Below are positions 10,491-21,374 of a stretch of DNA of 52,426 bases, one piece after another. Numbering within the stretch: the stretch's first letter is position 1; every line of letters starts with the position of its first letter. Source of the stretch: Gnetum montanum (Eukaryota; Streptophyta; Gnetopsida; Gnetales; Gnetaceae); NCBI GenBank assembly GCA_015680685.1, contig MNCI01001885.1, forward strand, positions 66,006 to 118,431. Reading direction: 5' to 3'. The position numbers were made by a program, and so were the translations under genes. The notes under the pieces were generated by a model that had not been told where the DNA came from, made no database searches, and worked only from the letters and a program-made list of their open reading frames with translations.

Positions 10491-12076
10491 TTACGAGAAT
10501 AGGGGATATCCCCCATAACTAAACGGTTGAGGATGGCAAGGATTAATAAATGGAAGATGAGGATCCTTGCATGTTGGAAATATTGGGACTTGGTCATACT
10601 TACCCCATTGGGGTTCACACACTTGATTATAATAAGCGTAGTGGGGCAATTTATATGTGGTTCTGTGGTAAGGAGTTGACCCACTATGATATTTGTGACC
10701 ATAAGATGGTATGCAAGGATTGGGATGTTGCCTTCCATGCTTGTGTTCATTGGGCCGTATGATTGTTGGAGTGTTAATTGGTGGCACTGACGAAGTGACA
10801 TGAGGCTTTGGGTTTTCACAATGTTGGACTTGTGCTGAGTTGGAGGATGCAGTGGCCTTGGAATTGTGTTGTCCCTTCCTAGGGTCACTTCTAAAGAAGG
10901 GATGCCTTTGATGTTGCTGAGGTTTCTCACTGCTATTGGAAATAGTAGCAAAAGTAACATTCGGGGGTTGTTGTTGTGGTGCAGACACCTTAGGAACAAT
11001 TGGTGGCGATGTAGAAGGAGGGAAAGGATGAGAATGTTGAAAATTAGGAGAAGTGTAAGGTGCACAAGGTAGTGGTTGTGTATCTCTGATAATATTGATA
11101 TATTCTCCACACTTTTTATGCATCCATTCCAACATCTTATTGATCTTTGCCTCGATTTCATCTAATGATTGTTGTACTGGCAAATATGGTTCTTCCTCCT
11201 TGAGATAGGTCAATTTCTCCTTTTTATGATTATGGACCTCTGTTAAGTTGAGATTTTGGTCTTGTTGATGTTTTTCAACACTCTCCCATCTAGCCATTTC
11301 TCCTTCTTCTTTTGCTACCCACTTAATAAGCTCTTGTAATTGATGGGTTCATAGTTCGTATAGTTGTCCTTGGGCATACATCCCTAGGATCTCTCTTGTT
11401 TCATCACGAAGCCCATCAATGATATGGTACATTAGCCTTTCCTCGAAGAACTCATGGCCTGGACAATTATTTAACAGTGCATAATATCTTTCTAAGGCCA
11501 TATCCAAGGGTATTCATGTTGTGCTTGTTTCCATTCTTGGATTTGTTTCCTCAAGGCTGACGCTTTTACATAGGTTTTATATCTTTCGCTAAAGAGTTCT
11601 ACCATTGTTGGCCAACATCGTATTGAATTTGGTTTTAATGATCTATACCATAATTGTGCTTGGCCAACGAGTGTCATAGGGAAGAGCTTGAGTTTTTGCC
11701 AACCATTATCAATGTTGTTCCATGCGCAGGCATCGTAGAAGGCTTGTAAATGTTGATGTGGATCTAAGTCATAGGCTCCTGAGAAATTAGGGAAGTTGTT
11801 TAAATCGAGCTTGGGTAGACGGCTCTCTTTGCGATGCCTACGGGAGATTTGAATGGCCTCTTGTATTTATGTTAGGCTTGTAGTGGCCAGTAGGGGTTCA
11901 TCGTCATTAGGTAAGTTATGCTTTCGTGTGTTGGGACGATGTTGCCTTCATTTATGTTTATAAGAAACCCTCACTTTGGATTGCGTACTCCAATCTTCAT
12001 TGTTAGATAATTCGTTGGTTCTCCAATGAGTTGCCTCACTAGATGTGGCATTATCATAGTCTTGTAGGAGAGGCAT
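10491..12076 (-). pseudogene. Broken gag of element D
   Basis: It starts at the ATG at 12074-12076 (MPLLQDYDNATSSEATHW). The middle contains the retrotransposon gag signature: LPKLDLNNFPNFSGAYD, then DPHQHLQAFYDAC, then FPMTLVGQAQLWYRSL and FSERYKTYVKA (about 11560-11830). The C-terminal part (10491-11297) is rich in Pro, His and Gln and ends PHLPFINPCHPQPFSYGGYP. No CCHC zinc knuckle is visible. There are several stops and at least one frameshift (after 11492). Gag would form the particle that packages element RNA. It is the only structural gene left in D. Confidence 0.8.
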
Positions 12077-12202
12077 GATTGTGAAACTATGTGTGAATTT
12101 GTATGTGACTTTTTGTAATTATTTCTTCTTCCTAAGAGATATATCGTTAATTCCTATACAACGACCTTATATGATATAACTAATCTAGATAACTAGCATT
12201 AT

Positions 12203-12219
12203 CCTTGGCAATGGCGCCA
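12203..12219 (-). other. Primer binding site of element D, tRNA-Asp type
   Basis: The minus strand reads TGGCGCCATTGCC followed by AAGGA, starting one base inside the 5' LTR. It matches the PBS type complementary to the 3' end of plant tRNA-Asp (TGGCGCC-G-TTGCC-GG), with a few transitions. tRNA-Asp priming is known for Athila/Tat-type gypsy elements. Confidence 0.75.
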
Positions 12220-12220
12220 A

Positions 12221-13130
12221 TGATGAGTGGCGAGGTACCCCTACACTCAACCATACGCATGAGCGTTTCATGCACGATCCAGCTGAACTTCGCAAATGGA
12301 CTAGTTGTGGTATCTAGACGGTTATCCTTAGGTCGTAGTTTGCTGTCTTCCCATCTAAACTAGTGTTAACTTTGTCACGTATGGTTTAGTCCAGAATGAG
12401 ATGTATGATGTGTTTCTATGCTAATGCTACGCTTGAAGACAATGGAAGATAATATTAACTAAGCTAAGAGAGAAAGGGTGAAAGAGAATCTAAGCTAGCC
12501 TAAGTGCGATGAGCATCCGTACACATCTTGGACTTCGTGCATGACTACCATTGGGATTACCAAGCATAGATCCTAAGTATGCTACTGGGTTACCAAGTAG
12601 TCACACTTAAATGCTCGTAATCAAGTTGTACTCATTCCGCGTTTAATAGGAGTTTAGGGTGAGAAGAGATTAACTAAGAAAGCAGTAAATAACAATTAAA
12701 TAAATAATTAAGCTAAGTGGATGTTGCAATGATGAAGTAATCTCGATCTTTATTGCTGGTCATGTGCATGTCCAAGTATGTCACACTCGAATAAGGATGT
12801 CGTACAATTACAATCACCACACTACGGGCATGCATTGGGAGAGTAGGGTTGAGAGAAGAACTACTTAAAACTAAACACTTAAAAGAAATGTTAAAGACTA
12901 AGAACTAATCCCCAGAATAAGGAAAGCTACCTCTTATTTATAGAAATTAAGGCAGGCTGTGATATCGCATACGCGATATCGCGGGTCAGACGCAATATCG
13001 CGGGTCGAACACGATATCGTAGCTGATGCGATATCGTGGCTGCAATATTGGGGGTCCGATAAATGGGCTTGACAGACCATATCTTGTATCTGGGCTTCGA
13101 TAACTGGGCTTGATAGACCATGACTCGTCA
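12221..13130 (-). repeat. 5' LTR of element D
   Basis: Plus-strand start TGATGAGTGG, end GACTCGTCA. It has the densest palindrome array of the family (about 12960-13055) and an intact TATA box (12935-12942 inverted). Confidence 0.9.
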
Positions 13131-13135
13131 CCCTC
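13131..13135. repeat. Target site duplication of element D, right
   Basis: CCCTC, identical to 6873-6877. The uninterrupted paralogous site is seen in X3 near 17040, where AACCCCCACTGAGATGC reads through on the minus strand. Confidence 0.85.
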
Positions 13136-13530
13136 ATTGGGATGCATCAATGTGGCTTTCATGGGAGGTCCCATCCTATGCAAAAGGGTGATTCCATGGC
13201 TCATTAGTCCTTTTGTGTTGTGCCTCTAAAATGTTGGAGGTAATATCCTAGGTGACACCTCTAGCACTGGTATGTTTGGGAAATATTGGAAGTGATGTCC
13301 TAGGTGATGCTTCTTGTCCTAGTCAAAACTAATAATAAATACATGCATATGTTAATTTGATTTTGGTTTTGGAATTTGGTAAGTACACATGACAAATTGA
13401 CACACATTTAACACTAAGTGTAGTGTGTGCTAGCCTCCTTATTTATGGTGATGATTGGAGTGGTTAAATCTTGGTTTTGACATAGTTTGATGGATGAATG
13501 TTTGAATGTTCATTTGTATGCTTGTCGAGT
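13131..13530 (+). repeat. Repeat X, copy X1, right part
   Basis: Continuation of X1 after element D. It matches the minus strand of X3 (about 17040 down to 16660) over GATGCATCAATGTGGC, TTGATGGATGAATG and neighbouring blocks. Similarity ends near ATGCTTGT, shortly before X2 starts. Confidence 0.7.
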
Positions 13531-13555
13531 TAACCTGTGTTGTAGGTCTATCATT

Positions 13556-16034
13556 GTAACAACCTATATTTTTGGCATCTTTGGTATGTATGATGTTTGT
13601 AGAGTTTGTGATCCTTATACTAGTATGTACTCTATGTTTATTTTGGTTCAGTATATTTTTATGGTTTTGCCTAGAGACTTTACGATGATGTTGAGCTTTG
13701 AGACACTTAGATGTATGGATGTTATAATGTATCTTTTAATATATATATATATATATAACCATTTAGTAGATGTGCACTAACCCTATTGTTGAGTATCGTA
13801 GGATCTCATGACTATTGGTTGGGAGCATGGCATGACATCTGATTAATGGTTTGTTTAATTATATTCCTTGAGTGGACATTGTGGCCCTAGTGGTTATGTG
13901 GTTCGATAATTTTATATGTATGCAGGTATATTTACGTATGCATTTGTTAGATTAGTTTTATTTTATTATTTATAATAGGATGTGTGAATATATATATTGT
14001 TAGAATGATAAATTTTATGGTATTTCTTACTTTTATTGTTTAGCATGTGTGGAAGTTACATGAGTGAGAGCGGTAATTACGTTTTGTGATGGTAAAGATT
14101 TCTGGGAATTATTCTTTTATTTGTATGTTAGTTTGGGCAATCGGAGTTTTTCTTTCATTCCAAGGTTTTCTCGGCAATCTCAATGGAAGTTTCCATGGTT
14201 AAATTCTTTGGCACACTTTGGCAATACAATTCTCACACACTTTGATGATACGATGTTGTGGGAGGTTGGAGTTAGAAAGAGTAGGTAGCTTGTGAAGTAG
14301 ATGTATAGATTGCTTGAATCTTTGTGGTTTTTTTTCCTCTCTTTTGGTTTTTCAGAGGTGAGTTATCTTGGCTTCTTCTCCATTTATGGTTACAGGTTTT
14401 ATGCACATCCATTGGATAGGTATTATTTATTTTTGTTGTATGATTCTAATGCTATGTGTGGGTTCATGGGTTTTGTTTTGAATAGATAGAATACCATTCA
14501 GATGGATTCTGTGTGTATAATTTTTAATTAATTATATTACTATTTTNTCTCTTCATGGAGCAAGGGTTTCTAGAGATTTTTGTTAGTAGAATAGATAATG
14601 CGTAGAAAAAAATTTGTATCTTTTGCATATGTTTGAGTTAGTATTATTGATATAGGTTTTTAAAATCCTCTTGAATAGTTATACAATTTAAAAAATGAAT
14701 CATCTTAAAAACTATAGTATATTTTGTGTTATGTGCCATTCTTTTAAACCTATCTAAAATCATAGGAATTTTTATGACACAGATTTATGAGATTATATCT
14801 TGAGTATGGTTAAGGATAAAACTCTAAAATTTTACCTGAATTTTTTTACATGTTTTAAAGTCCATATCCATTTGAAAGCTTAAAAATTTCGTGTTTTGAT
14901 GAAGTTTTTAATTTTTCTTTCTACACTATTCATAATTTCATCATTTTTTATGGTGCACAATAAAGACCTCATATCTCCTAGACTACTAAATATTTCTCTT
15001 AAAATTTACCTGTATATAAGATTATTTTCTAGCTTTAAAACTATTTTAGAATCATGAAAAAATACATTTTCATCACAAGGTTATGATCTATTTTTTCTCA
15101 TCTACTTTTTCCATTTTCATTTTAGCTTGATTCTCTAAACCTAGATTCATGGTTTTATAACTCTATATTTTTGATAAATGCCTTCCTAAATTTTTAACAA
15201 AGAATAGGTATAGATATTGATTTTTTAGGGATTTAGAATCATTATAAAATTCAGAGGAATTGTGGAGTTATGATAATTTTATCTACTATCATACTTTTAG
15301 GCAATGATCCAAATCTAGATTTAACTTTGGGTTCAATAGAGTTCTTGAGATCCTATTGTAAAATAAAATCTTAGTTATTTTTTATCATGATTTAGATAGT
15401 ATCTTAGCAGTACTGTGTTTTTGCCTCTTTTATTCTTAGTTCTTAGTTTCATTCCCTATAACTTAGTTATTCTTGATTTGTGAAATTGGGTTTGTTATCA
15501 CGTTGGTTGAATTGATTATGTTTATTTTTGGTCTTCAAATGATTGATATTTTTTTTGGCTTGATTGGGTATTTCTTAGTCTAAACCTTGGTTGATTGTGA
15601 TCTTCTCTAATAGTTAATTAGGATCTTTAACTTGCCTTTTGACCTCCTAGATCCTTGTTATGTGCATTCTTTCATGACTTGATTTCATGAAGCTTTACAT
15701 TGGATTTTGAGTCTTAATTCACCGTTTTGGGTAAAGTGATTATTTCATGGTTTAGGTATTGATCCACATATGATTATTAACTATTGGTGACTTGGTTCTT
15801 CCCATTGTCATGGCTCAATTGGTTCATTTGAAAGTATGGTTAAGGATTCCTCTTCCTGGATTAATTGGCATCTTGGGTTATTGTTTGGGATTTGTGAGAT
15901 CTCATTGGATGATGGTTTTGGTTTTTTGTTTGGTTATGAAATTCCATGAGATTGATTTGGATTTGATGATGTTATGCTATGCTTTAGATTGGTATCCTTG
16001 TGAGGATCCCTTGGTTTGATGAATCTTATTAACT
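13556..16034 (+). repeat. Repeat X, copy X2, 3' truncated
   Basis: It starts near ACCTATATTTTTGGCATC and follows X1 through TATTTTGGTTCAG (13637) to TTGGTTTGATGAATC (about 16020), then stops abruptly against X3 in inverted orientation. It carries an AT microsatellite (about 13738-13756). Relative to X1 it lacks roughly 0.6 kb around a single N at 14547, which marks either a real deletion or an assembly join. No coding sequence is seen. Confidence 0.7.
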
Positions 16035-16253
16035 TGTAACCCTCCTTCCTAGACATTAGGTTGGAGAGCATTACATCAGGTATAACCCATAACTAAATGA
16101 TTGACCATGGAAGGAAACATGAAAACAAATGATCTTGCAGCAAAAGGAAATGAAAGAAACCTAGCAAGAAACCATGACCTAAAGGAAGGAAAGAAACGGA
16201 AAATACCAACAACAAACAAAAGGAAAAAGTATAAATATAGAATCACATAAAAC

Positions 16254-16255
<2 letters not shown>

Positions 16256-16286
<31 letters not shown>
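16256..16286. repeat. AT/CA compound microsatellite
   Basis: A run of TA followed by a run of CA dinucleotides within X3. Confidence 0.9.
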
Positions 16287-19200
16287 AAAGAGTAACATAA
16301 ACTACAAAATTGAATCTCCATAACATAAGTATAAAACACATAGTATTGTTAGTCTAATCCACACATAATCCACAAATCCAAAATGGGAAAATATGAAATA
16401 CAATGTCTAATACATTTTTGAAAGCCAAAGATATAAATAGCCAAATCTGTAAGTCGAAAATATAACATCAACAAGCTCAAATGTCTAAGTGAACCATCCA
16501 AGATCTCCCATCTCCTCCTAAACTAATCAACCTATGAATAAAATGGGTTATTAGTATAAAACTAGCTGAGAAACCTTGGCACTGTCTCCAATCACTAAAT
16601 GGATAGGTCTCATGGGAGTTTGAAGGAGCATGGAAAACTTGCAAAAATGTTAACAAGCATATAAATGAACATCCAAACATCCATCCATCAAACTATGCCA
16701 AAACCAAGATTTTTCTACTCCAACCATCACCACAAAGAACAAGGCTAGCACACTCTACAATCAGTGTCAAATGTGTGTCATGTGTACTTGCCAAATTTTA
16801 AAACCAAAATCAAATTACCATGCACATGGATTTATTATTGGTTTCAACTAGAACATGAAGCATCGTTGAGGACATTACTTTACATATTTCTGAAACATAC
16901 TAATACTAGAGGCATCACTCAAGACATCACTTCTAATGTTTTGGAGGTATAACACAAAAGAACCAATAAACCATGGAATCATCCTTTTGCTTAGGATGGT
17001 GCCTTCCAAGAAAGCCACAATGATGCATCTCAGTGGGGGTTAATCATCGAACCATCTCTAGGAAGCCCATCTTGAACCAACTACACAAACTTGATGCTAG
17101 CTCCATCATCTAAACAACCATTAAACACACAACCATGTCAAACCCAACTGATGGTAGAAGCAACAACCAAAACAAAGGAATCCATCTCATCAAAGAAATT
17201 CATCAAACCAAAGGATCCTCACAAGGATACCAATATGAAGTATAGCATAACATTATCAAACCCAAACCAATCTCATGGAATTTCATCATCAAACAAAGAA
17301 TGAAAATTGTCATCTAAAGAGATCTCAAAAATCCCAAATAATAACCCAAGATGCGAATTGATCTAAGAGGAGGAATCCTTAGCCATAACTTCCAAACAAA
17401 TAGATTGAGCCATAAAAATGGGAAGACCCAAGTTACCAAAAACTAATAATCATATATGGATCAATACTCAAACCATGAAATAACCACTTGAACAAGAAGG
17501 ATGAATTGAGACTCAAACTCCCAATGTGAAGCTTCATGAAATCAAATCATGGAAGAGTGCACACAACAAGGATCTGGGAGATCAAAAGGCAACATTAAGA
17601 TTTCAATTAACTATTAGAGAATATCATAATCAACCAAGGTTTAGACCAAGCAATATCCATTGAAGCTAAGAAAGTATCAAACATTTAAAGATCCAAAGTA
17701 AATACAATCAATTCAACCAAATGTGACAACAAACCCAATTTCACAATTGAGCATAAGTCAAAAGGAAACCAAAACAAGAACCAATAATAAAAAAGGCAAA
17801 ACATAGTAATACTAAGATACTATCTGAATCATGATCATAAATAATTAAGATTTTATTTTAAAATAGGATGTTAAGGACTCTATTAAATCCAAAATCAAGT
17901 GTAGAGTTGGATCGTTGCCTAAACATATAACATTAGATAAAAATGTTATAACTCCATCATTCCTATGAATTTTATAATGATTCTAGGCCCCTAAAAAATA
18001 AATATCAATACCTATTTTGTGTTAAAATTTTAGAAAGTTATTTATCTAAAGAATATAGTTATAGAACCATGAATTTAGGCTTAGAGAATCAAGTTGAAAC
18101 AAAAATGGAAAACATAGCTAAGAGAAAATGACCATAACTCTATGATGGAAATGTATTTTCCCATGATTCCAAAATGGTTTGAAGGATAGATAAGAAACCT
18201 ATCTATAAGTAAATTTTAAGAGAAAGATCTAGTGTGGTCTCGAAGATATGGGGCTTTTATTGTGTGCCATCAAAAATGGTGAAATTATTGACAATGTAGA
18301 AAGAGAAATTAAGATCATAAAAACACAATTTTTTTCATTTATTTCAAATGGATATGGACACTAAGACATATAAAAAATGGTTAGGTAAATGTTTAGAGTT
18401 TTATCACTAATCATGCTCAAGATATAGCTTCATAAAACTACATCATGAAAATTCCTATGATTTTAGATAGGTATGAAAGAATAGTACATAACTTAAAATA
18501 CTATGACTTTTTAAATGATTCATTTTTTATAAATTGTATAAATTTTCAAGAGGATTTTAGAAACCTATAGCAAGAATCCTAACTCAAACATATGTAAAAG
18601 ATATAGATGTTTTTCTACACATTATCTATTTTGCTAACAAAAATCTCTAGAAAACCTTTCTCCATGAAGAGAAATCACACCATAAAAATAAAAAGAGAAA
18701 TACTAGAATAAGAAATTCTATGAATCAACATAATAATTGTATAAAGTTCATAAGAAAAAAACTTAAATATCTAGATCTAAGTTGAAATTAATTTGCAAAA
18801 TCCATCCCAGATAATTATTGGTAAAATCCTTATAAAACCCATGTCCAAAATGAGCAGAAATAATAATATAATTAATTAAAAAAATACACATACAAAATCT
18901 ATTTGAGCAACATTCTATCGATTCAAAACAAAACCCATCAATCCATAAATAGCATTAGAATCATACAACAAAAATAAACAATACCCATCTCATGGATGTG
19001 CACAAAACCTATAACCATAGATTGGGAAGAAGCCAAAATAACTCACCTTTGAATTGAATGATGAAAACTCAAAAGAGAGGAAAGAAAACCACAAAAATCT
19101 AAGCAATCTACACGTGCTTCACAATCCACCTGCTCTTCCTAGCTCCAACCTCCCACAACATCGAATCATCAAAGTGTGTAGAAGAATTAAATCATGAAAA

Positions 19201-19631
19201 TTTGCATGGAGATTGTCCAAAAAACCATGGAATGGAAGAAAAACTCCAATTGTCCAAACTAGCACACAACTAAAAGAATAATCCCTAAAAATCTTTAGCA
19301 TCACAAAATGTAAATGCCTCCCTCATTCATGTAACTTCCACACATGCCAAAACAATAGAAGATAAAAATACCATAAAATTCATCATACTAAAAAAATATA
19401 TTCAAACCTCCTCTCATAAATAAAATAAAATAAAACTAATCTAACAAATACATACATAAACATACATGCATATACATAAAATTATCAAACCACGTAATCA
19501 CTAAGATCACAATGTGCACTTAAGGAACGTAATTAAACAAACCATTAATCACATGTCATGCCATGCTCCCAACCAATCCTCATGAAATCTTGTTATGCTC
19601 AACAATAAGGTTAATGTACATCTGCTAGATG

Positions 19632-19652
19632 ATAACACACACACACACACAC
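19632..19652. repeat. CA microsatellite in X3
   Basis: A run of CA at the place where X1 (4265-4280) and X2 (13738-13756) have AT runs. Confidence 0.9.
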
Positions 19653-19914
19653 ATTAAAAGATGCATTATAACATCCATGCATTTAAGAGTCTTAAAGCTC
19701 AACATCATCATAAAGTCTCTAGGAAAAACCATAAAAATATACCAATTCAAAACAAGAATAGAGGACATACTAAAATAAACATCACAAACTCTGTAAAGAT
19801 CATACATACCAAAGATGCCAAAAGTATAGGTTAGTATAGTGGGCATAAAAAAAATCATATTCCTATTAATGAATATTCGCATGTATGATGGAGAAATAAC
19901 TCAAGCTCACACAA

Positions 19915-20445
19915 ACGATCTACTGTATTCCCTTATTTCTTTGACATTATTATGGATGAGCTAATCAAAAATATTGAAGATGATATCCCTTGGTATATCC
20001 TCTTTACTAATGATTATGTTTTGGTGGATGAATTGATTGAAGTCCTAGCTTTAAAAAACAAGAGTTGAAGAAAAACACTAGAATCAAAAAGGTTGAGGAT
20101 TAGTGAAAGTTAAATTAAATATATAAAGTGCACTTTTAGTGGAAAAACAAGTAATGAAGAAATGAAGATTAGAATCCACATTCAAGAAGTTTTTCAATGT
20201 ATGCAATTCAAATAATTGGGGTATTTGATGTGAATGGTGAAGTTAATAATGTTGTGTTAGATAAAATTAAAGCAAGATGGATAAAATGATAAGAAGCTAG
20301 TAGTGTGCTTTGTGTAGAAGAATCCTTGGTAGGTTGAAGGGTAGTTTTTACAAAAATGCTATTAGACCTACAACCCTTTATGGTGCAGAATGTTGGCCCA
20401 TGAAAATGTATAAGATCAACACATACTTGTTGATGAAGTCCAAGT
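19915..20445 (+). pseudogene. LINE reverse transcriptase fragment
   Basis: Spread over frames. One block reads PYFFDIIMDELIKNIEDDIPW, then FTNDYVLVDE (19930-20035), matching the non-LTR RT core S-P-x-L-F...MDEL...LFADDIVLV, with the catalytic ADD changed to TND. Next come the FQCMQFKYLG block, CRRILGRLKGSFYKNAIRP and TLYGAECWPMK (20310-20400), typical of the C-terminal part of plant LINE RT. It lacks the endonuclease and the first RT half, has frameshifts, and ends before any clear 3' tail. It is a dead 5'-truncated copy. Confidence 0.8.
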
Positions 20446-20623
20446 TAGACAGTTGTATCAGTGCATCCTTAGATTGTGCATGGAACCTGCTGATGCTACT
20501 CCTCCATAAGCCTATAAATATGCAAGCATCCACTATCTATTCACCATCATTTGGTCAATAATATAATTGAACTATTGCAGTTTTCTTTTGTAATCTTAGT
20601 AAATAGTCGATGAGTGGCTGCAG
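20446..20623 (+). other. Short unassigned stretch with TATA-like motif
   Basis: It contains CATAAGCCTATAAATATGC (about 20506-20524), a promoter-like motif, and the phrase ATTGTGCATGGAACCTGCTGA (about 20474), which recurs at 22127 beyond the copia block. The recurrence suggests that the copia block sits between two pieces of one older sequence, but it is too short to be sure. Confidence 0.35.
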
Positions 20624-20710
20624 TGTTAGAGTATGGTGCAGTGACTCGAATTCTATTTTTGGTTTTCTGCTATTACATTATACCAAAAGTTGAAGGGTCA
20701 ACCATTACAA
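20624..20710 (+). repeat. Truncated copia LTR start
   Basis: TGTTAGAGTATGGTGCAGTG and the next 60 bases match the LTR start at 20837. It then jumps directly into an RNase H tail, so the rest of that LTR and most of its element are deleted. Confidence 0.75.
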
Positions 20711-20790
20711 AAGTTTGAGCATTACTTGGACTTTTTAGTGTTTCTTATTGAGTTCTTTTATTGTTTGTTAAGGAAGAGGTGGAGACCTTT
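20711..20790 (+). pseudogene. Copia RNase H tail and PPT of the left unit
   Basis: AAGTTTGAGCATTACTTGGAC and following bases match the tail at about 22000-22075. AAGGAAGAGGTGGAGACC at about 20771-20788 is the likely PPT, about 47 bases before the LTR start. Confidence 0.65.
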
Positions 20791-20836
20791 TGTCGAAGAT
20801 TGAAGATCTATTCCTTGTAAGGGAATTCGTGTTATT

Positions 20837-21286
20837 GTTAAAGTATGGTGTGGTGACTCAAATTCTATTTCTAGTTTTCTATCGTTACATTGTACTAGAA
20901 GTTGAAGGGTTGACTATTAAGGAAGTTGAAGGGTTGGCCATTACAAAAGTTGAAGGATGGGCCATTACAAAAGTTGAAGGGTTAGCCGTTATAGAAGTTG
21001 AAGGGTCAGTCGTTACAGAAGTTGAAGGGATGCTATTTTCTCTCCCTTTTATGTAAACATCCTTTGCACTCTCTTTTTCTGGGATCACCCTTTGTGGCAT
21101 CACCCTTTGTGAGGGATCACTCTCCTGTTGTACACTCTTAATATTTAATCTAATAAATTAACTCTCTGCTTCTGCCCATGGTTTTCATTTCAATTTGGGG
21201 TTTCCATGTAAATTTTGTATGTATTGCTATTTTAATTTCAATTTGCCTATCATGTTCATCATTTTTCTTATTTTATTGTTCTACCA
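20837..21286 (+). repeat. Copia LTR (450 bp)
   Basis: It starts TGTTAAAGTATGGTG (same as 20624 with substitutions) and ends TTCTACCA, two bases before a PBS. It contains the 24-bp tandem array 20892-21030. AATAAATT-like AT-rich sequence near 21145-21160 may supply the polyadenylation region. Confidence 0.75.
20892..21030 (+). repeat. 24-bp tandem repeat inside the copia LTR
   Basis: About six units of the form GCCATTACAAAAGTTGAAGGG with substitutions. The frame across it (20790-21056) encodes an 8-residue repeat VEGLAITK; because it lies in an LTR this is probably not protein. The array sits in U3 and could hold repeated enhancer sites. Confidence 0.85.
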
Positions 21287-21288
21287 TT

Positions 21289-21300
21289 TGGTATTATAGC
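21289..21300 (+). other. Copia primer binding site, initiator tRNA-Met type
   Basis: TGGTATTATAGC, two substitutions from the common plant copia PBS TGGTATCAGAGC. It lies two bases after the LTR end. Confidence 0.75.
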
Positions 21301-21317
21301 CAAGTTTGATTTCGGTG

Positions 21318-21374
21318 ATGGAAATTGTGAAATATGATATTCCACTTTTGGATTGCAAACTAGATTTTCGCTAT
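21318..21374 (+). pseudogene. Copia gag N-terminus
   Basis: ATG at 21318-21320 opens MEIVKYDIPLLDCKLDF, which matches the usual start of plant copia gag (K-x-D-I-P-L-L-D). After about 19 codons the copia sequence is replaced by captured host sequence. The true capture point may be a few bases either side of 21374. Confidence 0.65.

Larger units (their letters stand above)
6878..13130 (-). mobile_element. Complete non-autonomous gypsy element D (LTR-gag-LTR, no pol)
   Basis: The 6.25-kb element has LTRs of 889 and 910 bp, flanked by the 5-bp duplication CCCTC. Read on the minus strand: 5' LTR (13130-12221), tRNA-Asp-type PBS, broken gag, a 249-base assembly gap, the family's 3' non-pol region, a second ORF in env position, PPT, 3' LTR. 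There is no RT, RNase H or integrase: gag runs straight into sequence that follows integrase in copies A-C. Mobility would have depended on a full-length relative. The two LTRs differ by several percent by eye, mostly transitions, so the insertion is old. Confidence 0.9.
16035..19890 (-). repeat. Repeat X, copy X3, inverted, longest copy
   Basis: Minus-strand copy of X. It begins near 19890 and includes the CA microsatellite (19632-19652), the poorly conserved middle (18700-17900) and the empty site of element D (about 17040). It extends about 620 bases further (16660-16035) than X1. That extension includes an AT/CA microsatellite (16256-16286) and ends in TGTAATGCTCTCC on the minus strand, which could be an LTR start. 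No conserved ORF is seen. X2 and X3 together form a large imperfect inverted repeat. Confidence 0.65.

Noticed and set aside
20790-21056. Frame encoding VEGLAITK repeats as a possible repeat protein
   Set aside because: It lies within a copia LTR, and the peptide repeat is a by-product of the 24-bp DNA repeat.
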